A stretch of 64,000 bases of DNA from Nitrospira sp. (lineage in GTDB: Bacteria; Nitrospirota; Nitrospiria; Nitrospirales; Nitrospiraceae): positions 1 through 64,000 of the forward strand of contig VOPR01000004.1 in NCBI GenBank assembly GCA_009594995.1, written 5' to 3'. The notes below the pieces were generated by a model that was not told the DNA's origin, made no database searches, and was given only the letters and a program-made list of their open reading frames with translations. The position numbers and the translations under genes are program-made. Below are positions 36,985 through 45,449 of this stretch, piece after piece; the first letter of the stretch is position 1; every line of letters begins with the position of its first letter.

Positions 36985-38565
36985 ATGCCTGAAACTCTGT
37001 CCGGGGAAACTCAAAAAGACAAAGTATTTGTCGTTCATGGTAGGAATCTTAGGGCTCGTCATGCGATGTTTTCATTCCTCCGAAGTCTTGGCCTCCAACC
37101 CATTGAGTGGGAGCAAGCCGTAAAGCTTTCCGGCCAAGCGAGCCCTTCAACGCTTGAGGTGGTAAAGGCTGGATTAGGATTGTCGCAATGTGCGGTGGTG
37201 CTCTTCACGGGTGATGATGAGGCAAGACTCCGCCCAGAATTTGGAAAGGAGCAGTTAAAATACCAACCGAGACCCAATGTTATTTTTGAAGCCGGTTGGG
37301 CGATGGCTCAAAAGCAGCAGGAGCGGACAATACTTCTGAGGTTTGGAGAAGTAAGAGAACTGTCTGATCTAAGTGGATTGAACGTAGTCAATATAGATAA
37401 TTCACCGGATCGCCGCAATGCATTGGTGCAACGCCTCAAGATAGCGGGATGTCATGTCGATGAAACCGCGTCTGACTACCTAAAGTCTGATGTGGCAGGA
37501 AACTTTGAATTGCCATTAGAGGACGAGTCAGTCGGCCCGGATGTTCTAAGCAGAGGTGGTCATACCGATTTTGTTGTCGACTCTACGCTCAGTCACTCCC
37601 TTAACAACCTCGACTTGTACACTGAACTCTGCAACTACCTTTCGCAGGGAGGCGCCACTAATCTTAAGTATAACTATTTGGGAACGGTTTGCGCATACAA
37701 TTGGTTAGCCCTGAGCCAAGACCCTACATATGGGCACTCCGACCTTAATCACATTATTGAGCACAATGCTGCTGAGATTGTTAGAGCGGCTGGAATTGAA
37801 GGGACGCCAGTTGATTTCATAAGTCTTGGCCCGGGAGACGGGATAATCGATGTACAGCTTCTGAACACTCTGCAGCAATCATGTAAGTTGTCCCACTACT
37901 ATCCTTTAGATTTGTCGTTCGAGCTGCTACAACGCGCGGTTTCAACGGTATTGGGCACCCCATGGCTTTCAAAGAATTTCAAGATTAAGGCGGTGCACGG
38001 TGACTTCACAAGGCTTAGCACATACAAGCCTATTTTTGCTTTTGATCCTGCTGTCAACTTTGTCTCACTAATTGGGTATTCGCTTGGGAATTACAATGAG
38101 GCAGAACTCCTTGGGAAATTGCGCGAAGGAATGGAGATGGGAGACCTTCTCCTGCTGGATGCTCGCCTACATCAACTTGGTCAAATCGCCGGAAAGCGTC
38201 TTTCGAAGAGCGACTCTGCTGAAATACTCATAAATTACAATCATCCGAAAAATAATCGCTTTGCGTTCGGGCCTCTTGAAACGGCAACGCTTGCAGCTCT
38301 GTCCAGTACGGACATTGGCTATGAGGTCAATAGTAGGCTGACTGCTGTTCCGAACGCGTTAAACATATTCACTTACTGCAAGAATCTTGTCACAAAGTTT
38401 CGCCGTGATGACAAAAAGCTTTCTCGGTCCAGACTTGACCTTGCTGTGACAACTCTCTATGACGCGGCATCATTGACGGATTGGTTGCAGTCTCGTGGGT
38501 TTGAAATGCTGTGGCAGAAGGTCGATAGGAAAACGGTTATATACTTGCTTCGGAAATCTGATTGA
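36985..38565 (+). CDS. TIR-like domain fused to EgtD-like SAM methyltransferase
   Basis: 526 residues from the ATG at 36985, which has AAAGGTGGTG upstream; an earlier in-frame start adds 34 unrelated residues. Residues 12-165 are a TIR-like domain of the CBASS Cap12 / Pycsar TIR type: KVFVVHGRN, VVLFTGDDE, and RPNVIFEAGWAMAQ with the candidate catalytic Glu102. Residues about 200-526 resemble the histidine-specific (EgtD, Methyltransf_33) methyltransferases: FISLGPGDGIID (281-288) for SAM, YYPLDLSFELLQRA, and the diagnostic LIGYSLGNYNEAELL. The gene is visibly AT-richer than the flanks. TIR domains of this kind cleave NAD+; a fused methyltransferase may sense or modify the signal. The combination is unusual. 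It begins the conflict island. Confidence 0.8.
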   Translation: MPETLSGETQKDKVFVVHGRNLRARHAMFSFLRSLGLQPIEWEQAVKLSGQASPSTLEVVKAGLGLSQCAVVLFTGDDEARLRPEFGKEQLKYQPRPNVIFEAGWAMAQKQQERTILLRFGEVRELSDLSGLNVVNIDNSPDRRNALVQRLKIAGCHVDETASDYLKSDVAGNFELPLEDESVGPDVLSRGGHTDFVVDSTLSHSLNNLDLYTELCNYLSQGGATNLKYNYLGTVCAYNWLALSQDPTYGHSDLNHIIEHNAAEIVRAAGIEGTPVDFISLGPGDGIIDVQLLNTLQQSCKLSHYYPLDLSFELLQRAVSTVLGTPWLSKNFKIKAVHGDFTRLSTYKPIFAFDPAVNFVSLIGYSLGNYNEAELLGKLREGMEMGDLLLLDARLHQLGQIAGKRLSKSDSAEILINYNHPKNNRFAFGPLETATLAALSSTDIGYEVNSRLTAVPNALNIFTYCKNLVTKFRRDDKKLSRSRLDLAVTTLYDAASLTDWLQSRGFEMLWQKVDRKTVIYLLRKSD

Positions 38566-38925
38566 GAGCGCTTTTCGCCATACAATGCTCTGATCGGAAA
38601 CACTTGGCGTCGCGGTGGCCTCCAATCATTGACTCATTTTTCAAATACGCGTCCAGGAGCGAATCGGCTCTTCAACAATTGTGATCGGACAAATTTGGCT
38701 ATGCGAAAGCCCACGTATATAAATGCACGAATCTTTGGGCCCGACCATCACTACTAGTTCTGGTATAGCATTTTAAGGGCCCAAGTCTGGCATGGTGTGT
38801 AAGTCTACTTCCCGAGCATCAACTTGGCAGATCGGCTCCGAGATGAAGTCCCTCGCACACATTTCGACCAACAAACCTTTTGTGTTTGTTAGGTTCTTTT
38901 TGAAGTTGATTGCCCGAGAGGTTCC
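38566..38925. other. AT-rich intergenic region with a hairpin near its end
   Basis: About 360 bases between two same-strand genes. No plausible gene: a minus-strand frame (38773-39189) overlaps the next gene's conserved start and has no domain. A bulged hairpin with a T-run at 38867-38901 is listed separately. Confidence 0.4.
38867..38901 (+). terminator. A/T-rich hairpin followed by T-run just upstream of the next gene
   Basis: ACCAACAAAC (38867-38876) pairs, with one bulged base, with GTTTGTTAGGT (38884-38894) and is followed by TCTTTTT. It is 300 bases after the preceding stop and ends about 25 bases before the next ATG, so it could be a leader terminator controlling the following gene instead of a plain end signal. 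Confidence 0.4.
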
Positions 38926-40908
38926 ATGAAACCGCACGCATTTCTCGCGATGCCATTTGGTGTTAAGAAGGATAGCCAGGGAAATGAGCTCGATTTTAAT
39001 CGAGTCTATTGTGAGCTGATCAGGCCTGCATTGGAGACGGCGGGGTTGGAGGTCTTCCGCGCGGATGAGGAGCAACGGGCAGGAGGTATCTTGCCAGACA
39101 TGTTCCAAGAGTTGTTGATGGCTGACCTTGTAGTTGCTGACCTTACAATCGACAATCCCAACGTCTGGTATGAACTTGGGGTTCGACATGCGCTTCGTGC
39201 CCGTGGGGTGGTGCTTATCTGCGGAGGGCGGGTAACGACGGCCTTCGATCTTTATACGGATCTTAAACTGCGCTACTCGATCAAAGATCGTGGCCCGGAT
39301 CCCTCGACCATCGAACAGGATAGGGCGAGTCTCACGTCCATGGTCAAGGCCACCATGGAGTCATGGCATGGCCGCAAGGTCAGCCCCGTCTATCACCTCA
39401 TGCCGAATCTTCGAGAGCCGGATTGGAAGTCGCTCCGTATCGGTGACGTCCTGGAATTCTGGGCGCAACATGAAGCCTGGGAGACACGCATGGTGCTGGC
39501 GAGAAAGGCCGGGCATATCGGAGATGTCTTGGTGCTGGCGGAGGAAGCACCCATCGCGGCATTTCGGGCGGAGGCCTGGATCAAAGCTGGAGAGGCGCTG
39601 CGCAAGGCCGAACACTTCAATCTGGGTTTAGAGCAACTTGAGAAGGGGCTTGCCATTGAGCCGGACAATCTTCGCGGCTTACGGGAAAAAGGGATCTGTC
39701 TTCAGCGGTTGGCGTTGGCGGGAAAGTCGGGCCATTCGTTGGCTGGCACGCGGGCGCATTTTCGCACGGCGCTAGACTCTTTCCCGAACGACCCTGAAAC
39801 CTGGGCTTTGCTGGGCCGCGTTGACAAAGACGCCTGGGTGGCGTCCTGGCGTCAGGCTGAGCGCACTCCGGGGCAGATGCGAGAAGACGCAGCCTATGAA
39901 GATGCACTGCTGCGGGCGGCGATCGAGAGCTATGCTACTGGATATCGCCGCAATCCCGCGCACTACTATTCCGGCATCAACGCGTTGACGCTGATGCATC
40001 TGTATCGGTATCTCACCAATGATCTGCGCTATGAGAAAGAGACGGTCTCCATGGCTGGGGCGGTGCGCTTTGCCGCTGAGTGTGAGCCTGATAACTCGCA
40101 AGCGTTTTGGTCCAAGGCGACACGTGGGGATCTGGAAGTCTTGATGGGGAATGCAGAGACGGTACGGGCGGCGTATAAAGAGGCCATCGCAAAGAATGAC
40201 TACGATTGGTTCGCGTTGAACTCCTGCCGTGCGCAGTTGCAACTCCTGCAGGACCTCGGCTTTCGACCGGAAACAGTCGATGCCGGGCTGGCGACGTTCA
40301 ATCGTGCATTGCAGCACCTAAAGAAACCAGAAGACAACTGGCAGCCGCGGAAAGTGTTCCTGTTTAGTGGACACATGGTCGATGCGCCGGACCGGCAGCC
40401 GCCGCGTTTTCCGAACAAGCAAGAAAAGTTGGACGCAGCTGCGCAAAGGATTGCCGATGCCCTGACGCAGTTCGATGCTGGCCCGGACGACCTCGCGCTT
40501 ACACAAGGAGCCTGCGGCGGCGACCTGTTGTTCACTGAAGCCTGTCAGCAGCGAGGCGTGAACGTGCAGTGGTTGCAGCCGTTTTCTGAACCGCAATTCA
40601 TCGAAAAATCAGTGGCCTCGAGAGGTGAAAGTTGGCGCGCCCGATATCTGGCGGTGAAAGCCAAGCTCACCAGAGCCATCCGATCGGCTCCAGAAGAACT
40701 CGGCATCCCGCCGAAGAGCACGGATCCCTATCAGCGGTGTAACCTCTGGCTCCTTTATACCGCGTTGTCGTATGGCATTAGCAAAGTTCAGTTCATCTGC
40801 TTGTGGAACGGTGAGGGGGGCGATGGTCCCGGCGGCACTGCGCACATGTATGAAGAAGTGAAGCGTCGAACCGGCCAGGTGGCGTGGATCGACAGTCGGA
40901 CGTTGTAG
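38926..40908 (+). CDS. TIR/deoxyribosyltransferase-like + TPR + SLOG-like protein
   Basis: 660 residues. The N-terminal domain (1-125) starts AFLAMPFG and has ADLVVADLTIDNPNVWYELG with candidate catalytic Glu83. This is the pattern of TIR-related nucleoside deoxyribosyltransferase-like domains. Residues about 170-470 are helical TPR-like repeats (AWIKAGEALRKAEHFNLGLE, IEPDNLRGLREKGICLQRL) like the TRAFs-binding DUF4071 region. The C-terminal part (475-570) begins KVFLFSGHMVD and has LTQGACGGDLLFTEACQQRG, the glycine-rich loop of SLOG nucleotide-binding domains. Such combinations are known from nucleotide-centred conflict systems. Likely a sensor coupling a nucleotide signal to an NAD- or nucleotide-cleaving domain. 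Confidence 0.7.
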   Translation: MKPHAFLAMPFGVKKDSQGNELDFNRVYCELIRPALETAGLEVFRADEEQRAGGILPDMFQELLMADLVVADLTIDNPNVWYELGVRHALRARGVVLICGGRVTTAFDLYTDLKLRYSIKDRGPDPSTIEQDRASLTSMVKATMESWHGRKVSPVYHLMPNLREPDWKSLRIGDVLEFWAQHEAWETRMVLARKAGHIGDVLVLAEEAPIAAFRAEAWIKAGEALRKAEHFNLGLEQLEKGLAIEPDNLRGLREKGICLQRLALAGKSGHSLAGTRAHFRTALDSFPNDPETWALLGRVDKDAWVASWRQAERTPGQMREDAAYEDALLRAAIESYATGYRRNPAHYYSGINALTLMHLYRYLTNDLRYEKETVSMAGAVRFAAECEPDNSQAFWSKATRGDLEVLMGNAETVRAAYKEAIAKNDYDWFALNSCRAQLQLLQDLGFRPETVDAGLATFNRALQHLKKPEDNWQPRKVFLFSGHMVDAPDRQPPRFPNKQEKLDAAAQRIADALTQFDAGPDDLALTQGACGGDLLFTEACQQRGVNVQWLQPFSEPQFIEKSVASRGESWRARYLAVKAKLTRAIRSAPEELGIPPKSTDPYQRCNLWLLYTALSYGISKVQFICLWNGEGGDGPGGTAHMYEEVKRRTGQVAWIDSRTL

Positions 40909-40966
40909 GGGCGAATGCGATGAATCAGCCCAATTTCCATCACACCCACGTGTAAATGGAGGCAAG

Positions 40967-42142
40967 ATGAGCGAGCACCTGAAAGTACGTATGACGGCAA
41001 AAGGGCCCAAGAAAATTTTGGCGCTTGATGGCGGGGGAATTCTTGGGCTAATGAGTGTCGAGATTCTTTCTAAGTTGGAGGCGGATCTTCGAGGCAAGCT
41101 TGGGAAGCCCAATCTAGTATTGGCGGACTGGTTTGATTTCACATGCGGGACAAGCACCGGGGCAATCATTGCGGCCTGTATTTCGGCCGGAATGTCGATG
41201 GAAACGATCCATCGATTTTACATCGAGAGTGGTGAGCAGATGTTTGATAAGGCGTCCTTAGTCAAACGACTTCGCTTTGACTACAATGCTGAACCGTTGG
41301 CGAAGAAGCTGCGGGCCGAACTGAATCGAGCACTCGGGTCTCAGAATGGCGATCCCCCTGCCACGCTCGGTGATCCAGGACTCCGTACCCTCCTCATGAT
41401 GGTCCTGCGGAATCACACGACAGATTCACCATGGCCGGTCTGGAACAATCCCGAGGCCCAGTTCAATCGGCGAGATCGTAAAGATTGCAATCTCAACTTG
41501 CCGCTCTGGCAGGTGGTGCGTGCAAGCACGGCTGCTCCCACATTTTTCCCACCCGAGGTGGTGGTCTTTGCGGAGGGAACAGAGGCGGAGTATCAGTTCA
41601 TCTTTGTCGATGGCGGTGTGACGACGTATAACAACCCGGCTTTTTTGGCGTTTCAGATGGCCACGGCGGCTCCTTACAAGGTGGGGTGGGCAACCGGCAC
41701 TGACCAACTCTTGATTGTCTCGGTCGGAACCGGCACTGCGGCGAAGGCCCGCCCAGAGCTCAAGGCTGATGACCTCTGGCTCTTGGACCACGCAAAGAAT
41801 GTCCCAGGGGCGCTCATGAATGCCGCTAGTGCTGGCTGGGATATGGCTTGCCGTACGGTGGGAGCCTGCCGGTTTGGGGCGGAAATTGACCGGGACTTCG
41901 GTGATATGGTGCTGCCTCTCGATTCGCCTGATCGGAATTGGACCGGACATAAACAATTCAGCTATGTGCGATACGATCCGGACGTGACACAAAGTGGACT
42001 GAATGTCTTAGGAATAAGCGATGTTCGGGCGGAGAACATCCAGGTGATGGATTCGGTAAGGTTCATTGCGGATATCCAGCGAGTTGGGGCTGCCTATGCG
42101 GAGAAATTCGTCTCTCTGAGCCACCTGCGGCCGTTCTGCTGA
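40967..42142 (+). CDS. Patatin-like phospholipase
   Basis: 391 residues; AATGGAGGCAAG precedes the ATG. All patatin signatures are intact: the oxyanion loop DGGGILG (21-27), the nucleophile elbow GTSTG (Ser63), and the dyad Asp in VDGGV (D215). SVGTGT and the substrate-domain residues (RASTAAPTFFPP) also match. It should hydrolyse membrane phospholipids. Patatins of this size act as cell-suicide effectors in CBASS (CapV) and other immune systems, but no cyclic-nucleotide synthase gene is present here. The neighbours are TIR proteins in the same direction, so it is likely one effector of a composite system. Confidence 0.88.
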   Translation: MSEHLKVRMTAKGPKKILALDGGGILGLMSVEILSKLEADLRGKLGKPNLVLADWFDFTCGTSTGAIIAACISAGMSMETIHRFYIESGEQMFDKASLVKRLRFDYNAEPLAKKLRAELNRALGSQNGDPPATLGDPGLRTLLMMVLRNHTTDSPWPVWNNPEAQFNRRDRKDCNLNLPLWQVVRASTAAPTFFPPEVVVFAEGTEAEYQFIFVDGGVTTYNNPAFLAFQMATAAPYKVGWATGTDQLLIVSVGTGTAAKARPELKADDLWLLDHAKNVPGALMNAASAGWDMACRTVGACRFGAEIDRDFGDMVLPLDSPDRNWTGHKQFSYVRYDPDVTQSGLNVLGISDVRAENIQVMDSVRFIADIQRVGAAYAEKFVSLSHLRPFC

Positions 42143-42251
42143 CAGACCTCTCTAAAATACCACGAAAAGTTGCAGTCGAACCCATAATGCAAGGTCTCCC
42201 ATAAATAAAGCCAGGCACTACTAGGTTCACAGAGGGAAGGGCCTCCGCGTG

Positions 42252-42947
42252 ATGCAAATCTTCTTAGGCTTCTCGTTTCGCGAGCACGACAAAGAAATTG
42301 TCGAATTGGTGGATCAGCTGATTGCCAGCCACGCTGTTCGGATTCAGACGGGAGAGCGATTGGGGGGAGAACAGATCACGCCTGCAGTTCAGCAACGCAT
42401 TGAAGCCTGTGATGCCCTGGTCGGGGTGCTGACCCGGCGCGACCTGCGGCAGGATGGGAAATGGACGACACATCAGTGGGTACTGGATGAGATCGCCTGG
42501 GCACGGGGCAAGAATAAGAAAGTCATCGCGCTAATAGAGCAAGGGGTAGAAGTTGCGGGCATGTTTGGGGCTAACGAACACTTGCCTCTGGATAAAGCTA
42601 ATCCTCTTCAGACACTCATCGGACTATCTGAGCGCATAGGATTGTGGCGGCAACAGCTTGGGCGCACGGTGAAGGTTCAGATTTTACCGGAGGCGATTGC
42701 GCAGAAGGTCATAGACGAAGAGAGCGGTATTCGGTGTCGGCACCGTCTCGTGAAGGAGGGGAAGTATGGTCCATGGCAGGAGTTGACCGCAGTGCCCGAG
42801 ACCGGTGGGACCTTTGTTCTGATCAATGGGGTACAGGATGACGATCTCATTCAACTGCAAGTTCAGCACGCCAGTAAAATGTGGCAATCAGTGGCCACCT
42901 CTCAATGGATTCAGGTCACGTTGAAATCGGGAGGGGGTGGGGCATGA
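42252..42947 (+). CDS. TIR-like domain protein with beta C-terminal domain
   Basis: 231 residues from the ATG at 42252; a GTG just before it is also in frame. Residues 1-100 are TIR-like: IFLGFSFREHDKEIVELVDQ, then IEACDALVGVLTRRD, and TTHQWVLDEIAWARG with a candidate catalytic Glu. The C-terminal part (about 160-230) is beta-rich (YGPWQELTAVPETGGTFVLI) and unassigned. Its stop codon overlaps the next start (ATGA at 42944-42947), so the two proteins are translationally coupled and probably work as a pair. Confidence 0.75.
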   Translation: MQIFLGFSFREHDKEIVELVDQLIASHAVRIQTGERLGGEQITPAVQQRIEACDALVGVLTRRDLRQDGKWTTHQWVLDEIAWARGKNKKVIALIEQGVEVAGMFGANEHLPLDKANPLQTLIGLSERIGLWRQQLGRTVKVQILPEAIAQKVIDEESGIRCRHRLVKEGKYGPWQELTAVPETGGTFVLINGVQDDDLIQLQVQHASKMWQSVATSQWIQVTLKSGGGGA

Positions 42948-43672
42948 GCATACACATTGAACAGCGGGTGGCTCAAAAAGGAAATGAGTGGTGGACGTGG
43001 TCCGTATGGCTGGAAGGGGCAGCGAAAGATTTAGACGCGATCAAACAGGTGACCTACACTCTGCATCCTACTTTTCCGACGCCGGTTGTTACGGTGACGA
43101 ATCGCCAAACAGGGTTTCGGTTGAACTCTTCCGGGTGGGGAGAGTTCATGATTTACCTCAAAATCGAGACCCAGGATGGTCGTGCCAAAATCCGCCAGCA
43201 CTATCTTCGTTTTTCAGAATCTACGTCAAAGAAAAGTCAGCGCAAGTCGAAGAGAAGTGTGGCGGACGAGACGAAGGAGCCCATGCGGCCGACGGTGTTT
43301 CTCTCAGGGGGGGCGCGAGACATTGATGCGGTTCGAGCGGTTCGAAGCGCATTGCTCGAGCATCAAGTCAACGTTGTAGACGCTATGGACCTCCCGTTAG
43401 GTCAGCAGTGGCAAGACGCGATTGGGCGCAAGATTGCACAGGCCGCTGCGGCGGTATTCGTGATTTCAGGCCGGACAAACCTTTGGCTGAATGAAGAAAT
43501 AAAAGCCGCTGTGAATGCAGGCGTGCCTCATATTGTGCCTGTGCTGCTGGGGGAAAATGTGGATCTGCCTCAGGCGCTGCAAGACTTCCAAGCTGTCCGG
43601 GTTGAAAATCCGCTGGCCGTCGAAGAGCTGACCAATAAAATTCTCGGTCAGACGTTAAAGAAGCCGACTTAG
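42944..43672 (+). CDS. pYEATS-TIR fusion protein
   Basis: 242 residues from the ATG at 42944, coupled by overlap to the TIR gene upstream. Residues about 5-95 look like a prokaryotic YEATS domain (WSVWLEGAAKDLDAIKQVTY, LHPTFPTPVVTVTNR, GFRLNSSGWGEFMIYLKIE). In conflict systems this domain is proposed to bind a modified ligand. A basic linker (KKSQRKSKRS) leads to a TIR-like domain (112-235): TVFLSGGARDIDAVRAVRSA, IAQAAAAVFVISGRT and NLWLNEEIKAAVN with the candidate catalytic Glu. Likely a sensor-effector that cuts NAD+ when the YEATS part binds its ligand (inference). Confidence 0.78.
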   Translation: MSIHIEQRVAQKGNEWWTWSVWLEGAAKDLDAIKQVTYTLHPTFPTPVVTVTNRQTGFRLNSSGWGEFMIYLKIETQDGRAKIRQHYLRFSESTSKKSQRKSKRSVADETKEPMRPTVFLSGGARDIDAVRAVRSALLEHQVNVVDAMDLPLGQQWQDAIGRKIAQAAAAVFVISGRTNLWLNEEIKAAVNAGVPHIVPVLLGENVDLPQALQDFQAVRVENPLAVEELTNKILGQTLKKPT

Positions 43673-44076
43673 AGGATTGTGGTCGGCGGGAACTCGGGCC
43701 AGCGCATCCCCTCCCCCCCCCTCAGATTCGAAAAACCGGGCCGCTTGCTACACATCGCGCTGACTGCTTCCTCTCGATTAATTTGTTACAGCCCTCCAGA
43801 TTTCTAGTTTCACCTCGGTAAACGTCCGACGATGGTCATCTCGTCAGCCCCAGCTACGTTCGCATAAATACTTGTATTTATGCGCCAAATAGGGCCGTTT
43901 GGACATATTGCGAAGACGTACGTGCTTGAACTACAAGGAGTGGCCTTTGCCCCTGAATGTGGGAAGGTAATCTCTGATTGTTGCCCAAGTCTGCAGGTGT
44001 TCGCCGTGTCGCAATAAATATTGTTTTGATATGTAGGGCAAACCATTGGCGCCCTGGTTTTTTAGGGGAGGTGCGG
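43673..44076. other. Intergenic region with a perfect palindrome and a C9 tract
   Basis: About 404 bases between two same-strand gene groups. It contains a run of nine C at 43713-43721 and a perfect 11-bp inverted repeat at 43861-43884 (listed separately). No gene is supported. It probably carries the promoter of the membrane-protein operon that follows. Confidence 0.45.
43861..43884. promoter_or_regulatory. Perfect 11-bp palindrome, candidate operator
   Basis: CGCATAAATAC and GTATTTATGCG form a perfect inverted repeat around TT. It is about 190 bases before the next start codon. There is no T-run, so an operator or cruciform site is more likely than a terminator. Confidence 0.45.
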
Positions 44077-45027
44077 ATGAACTTTACTGCATGGATTGAT
44101 GTCGCGCTGGGACTGACAATCGTCTATCTCGGCACAAGCCTCTTTGTCACGATCATCAATGAATACATATCTCAAGCCTTGAGCTTAAGGGGGCGCCAAC
44201 TGGTCAAATCGATTGCCGCACTGATCGACAATGAGGACATTAAGCGGAAACTCAGCGCCAGCCCAGCGCTCAAGCCGTTTTTTGAGGGAAATGTGCAGGA
44301 GGCTTCGTCCTACGTGGATCCTGGGTTGCTAGCCCGCATGCTTGTTGGGACACTTTCAGCTGACGGAACCGGGGGCGTTTCTGTTTCAGCCATCACCGAC
44401 AACATCAAGAAGTTGCCCGAGGGCAATCTAAAGATCCAGCTCCAGGGGCTTGTTGTGACCACAACAAATTCAATCGAGGACATGACGGCTGCCGTGAGTC
44501 AATGGGTGGATCGGTCCCTTACGATGCTCGGGGAGCATTACAAGCGCTGGCTCCAAATCATCAGTTTCGGCATTGGCCTCTTGGTTGCAAGTGCTTTTAA
44601 CATCGATACGATAGCGCTTAGTGACCGCCTCTACTCAAATAAGGAGGCACGGGACGAAATTGCGACCTATACGCTCTCTATAACTGAGCAGACTGACGGT
44701 GCCTCTGTGGCTGAATGCATGAAGACAGACAAGGATAAACGCAAAGAAGAAACTAAGTGCATTCCTTTGCTGGGGCTGGTTGGAGCTATCGAACTCAAAA
44801 ACTCGAATTTGGGAAGTATCCCCATTGGTTGGAATAAGCAATCCTGGGACGACCTCGTGTCCGCTAGAGATATCTGTAAGTGGATATTTGCGATCATTGG
44901 GTGGATCCTCACCGCTCTTGCTGTTTCTCTTGGGGCACCCTTCTGGTTCGACCTACTCAATAACCTCGTAAATATCAGGCACAGTATGGTTAAGCCTCAG
45001 GCGCAGAAGCCTGAGGGAGGTAAGTAA
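44077..45027 (+). CDS. Inner-membrane protein of unknown function
   Basis: 316 residues from the ATG at 44077, which has AGGGGAGGTGCGG upstream. Membrane spans are predicted at about 5-28 (IDVALGLTIVYLGTSLFVTII), 183-203 (IISFGIGLLVASAFNI) and 275-297 (WIFAIIGWILTALAVSLGAPF), with the motif SLGAPFWFDLLNNLVNIR after the last. A soluble domain with two cysteines lies between spans two and three. No enzyme motif is seen. It heads a four-gene run with two lipoproteins and a small ORF. A pore or envelope-sensing role is a guess from context. Confidence 0.65.
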   Translation: MNFTAWIDVALGLTIVYLGTSLFVTIINEYISQALSLRGRQLVKSIAALIDNEDIKRKLSASPALKPFFEGNVQEASSYVDPGLLARMLVGTLSADGTGGVSVSAITDNIKKLPEGNLKIQLQGLVVTTTNSIEDMTAAVSQWVDRSLTMLGEHYKRWLQIISFGIGLLVASAFNIDTIALSDRLYSNKEARDEIATYTLSITEQTDGASVAECMKTDKDKRKEETKCIPLLGLVGAIELKNSNLGSIPIGWNKQSWDDLVSARDICKWIFAIIGWILTALAVSLGAPFWFDLLNNLVNIRHSMVKPQAQKPEGGK

Positions 45028-45050
45028 GTTTGGTTTTGCGAGGGGGGAAG

Positions 45051-45449
45051 ATGGCGGAGTTCACGCCGACTTTGTTTCATTACGCGTGGAAGACACGTCG
45101 TCGAGTTCCCGTAACCCTCGTTGTGTTGTCTGTGCTGCTCTGTCAGGGCTGCATGAGTTGGACAGACCCAAGTGGAACAACCCATCACCTTATCATCGGG
45201 GTTGGTTTCGTCCGATGCAATGAGACCAAGGACAAACAGGTATTGGCCACTTACACGACAGCGTTTGGTGTCACCCTGTCTGACAGTCCGGGTCTAAGGT
45301 TTGGCCTTGGGTACAGCTCAGGGACAGTCGTGTCAGTATCGTCGGACGCCCCGGATGTGCTTGTGGAAGTGAAGAGTGGTCCTTACGCTCCAATCGTCAT
45401 AGATACCCACCGTGCTGGTTTGATGAAGGAAGAGGAGAAGCGTCCATGA
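45051..45449 (+). CDS. Small lipoprotein of unknown function
   Basis: 132 residues from the ATG at 45051 (AGGGGGGAAG upstream). A long charged n-region precedes a hydrophobic stretch and a lipobox (LLCQGC). The mature part is beta-like (HLIIGVGFVRCNETKDKQVL, GLRFGLGYSSGTVVSVSSD). The stop overlaps the next start by ATGA, showing translational coupling with the second lipoprotein. No family recognised. Confidence 0.6.
   Translation: MAEFTPTLFHYAWKTRRRVPVTLVVLSVLLCQGCMSWTDPSGTTHHLIIGVGFVRCNETKDKQVLATYTTAFGVTLSDSPGLRFGLGYSSGTVVSVSSDAPDVLVEVKSGPYAPIVIDTHRAGLMKEEEKRP

Noticed and set aside
38773..39189. 138-codon minus-strand frame
   Set aside because: Overlaps the conserved start of the TIR/TPR/SLOG gene and has no domain.
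40967..42142. CBASS operon around the patatin gene
   Set aside because: No CD-NTase (GSx..DxD) gene or ubiquitin-like accessory genes are visible nearby, so a CBASS label is not justified.
43810..44046. 78-codon minus-strand frame across the palindrome
   Set aside because: No domain or ribosome binding site; lies in a likely promoter region.
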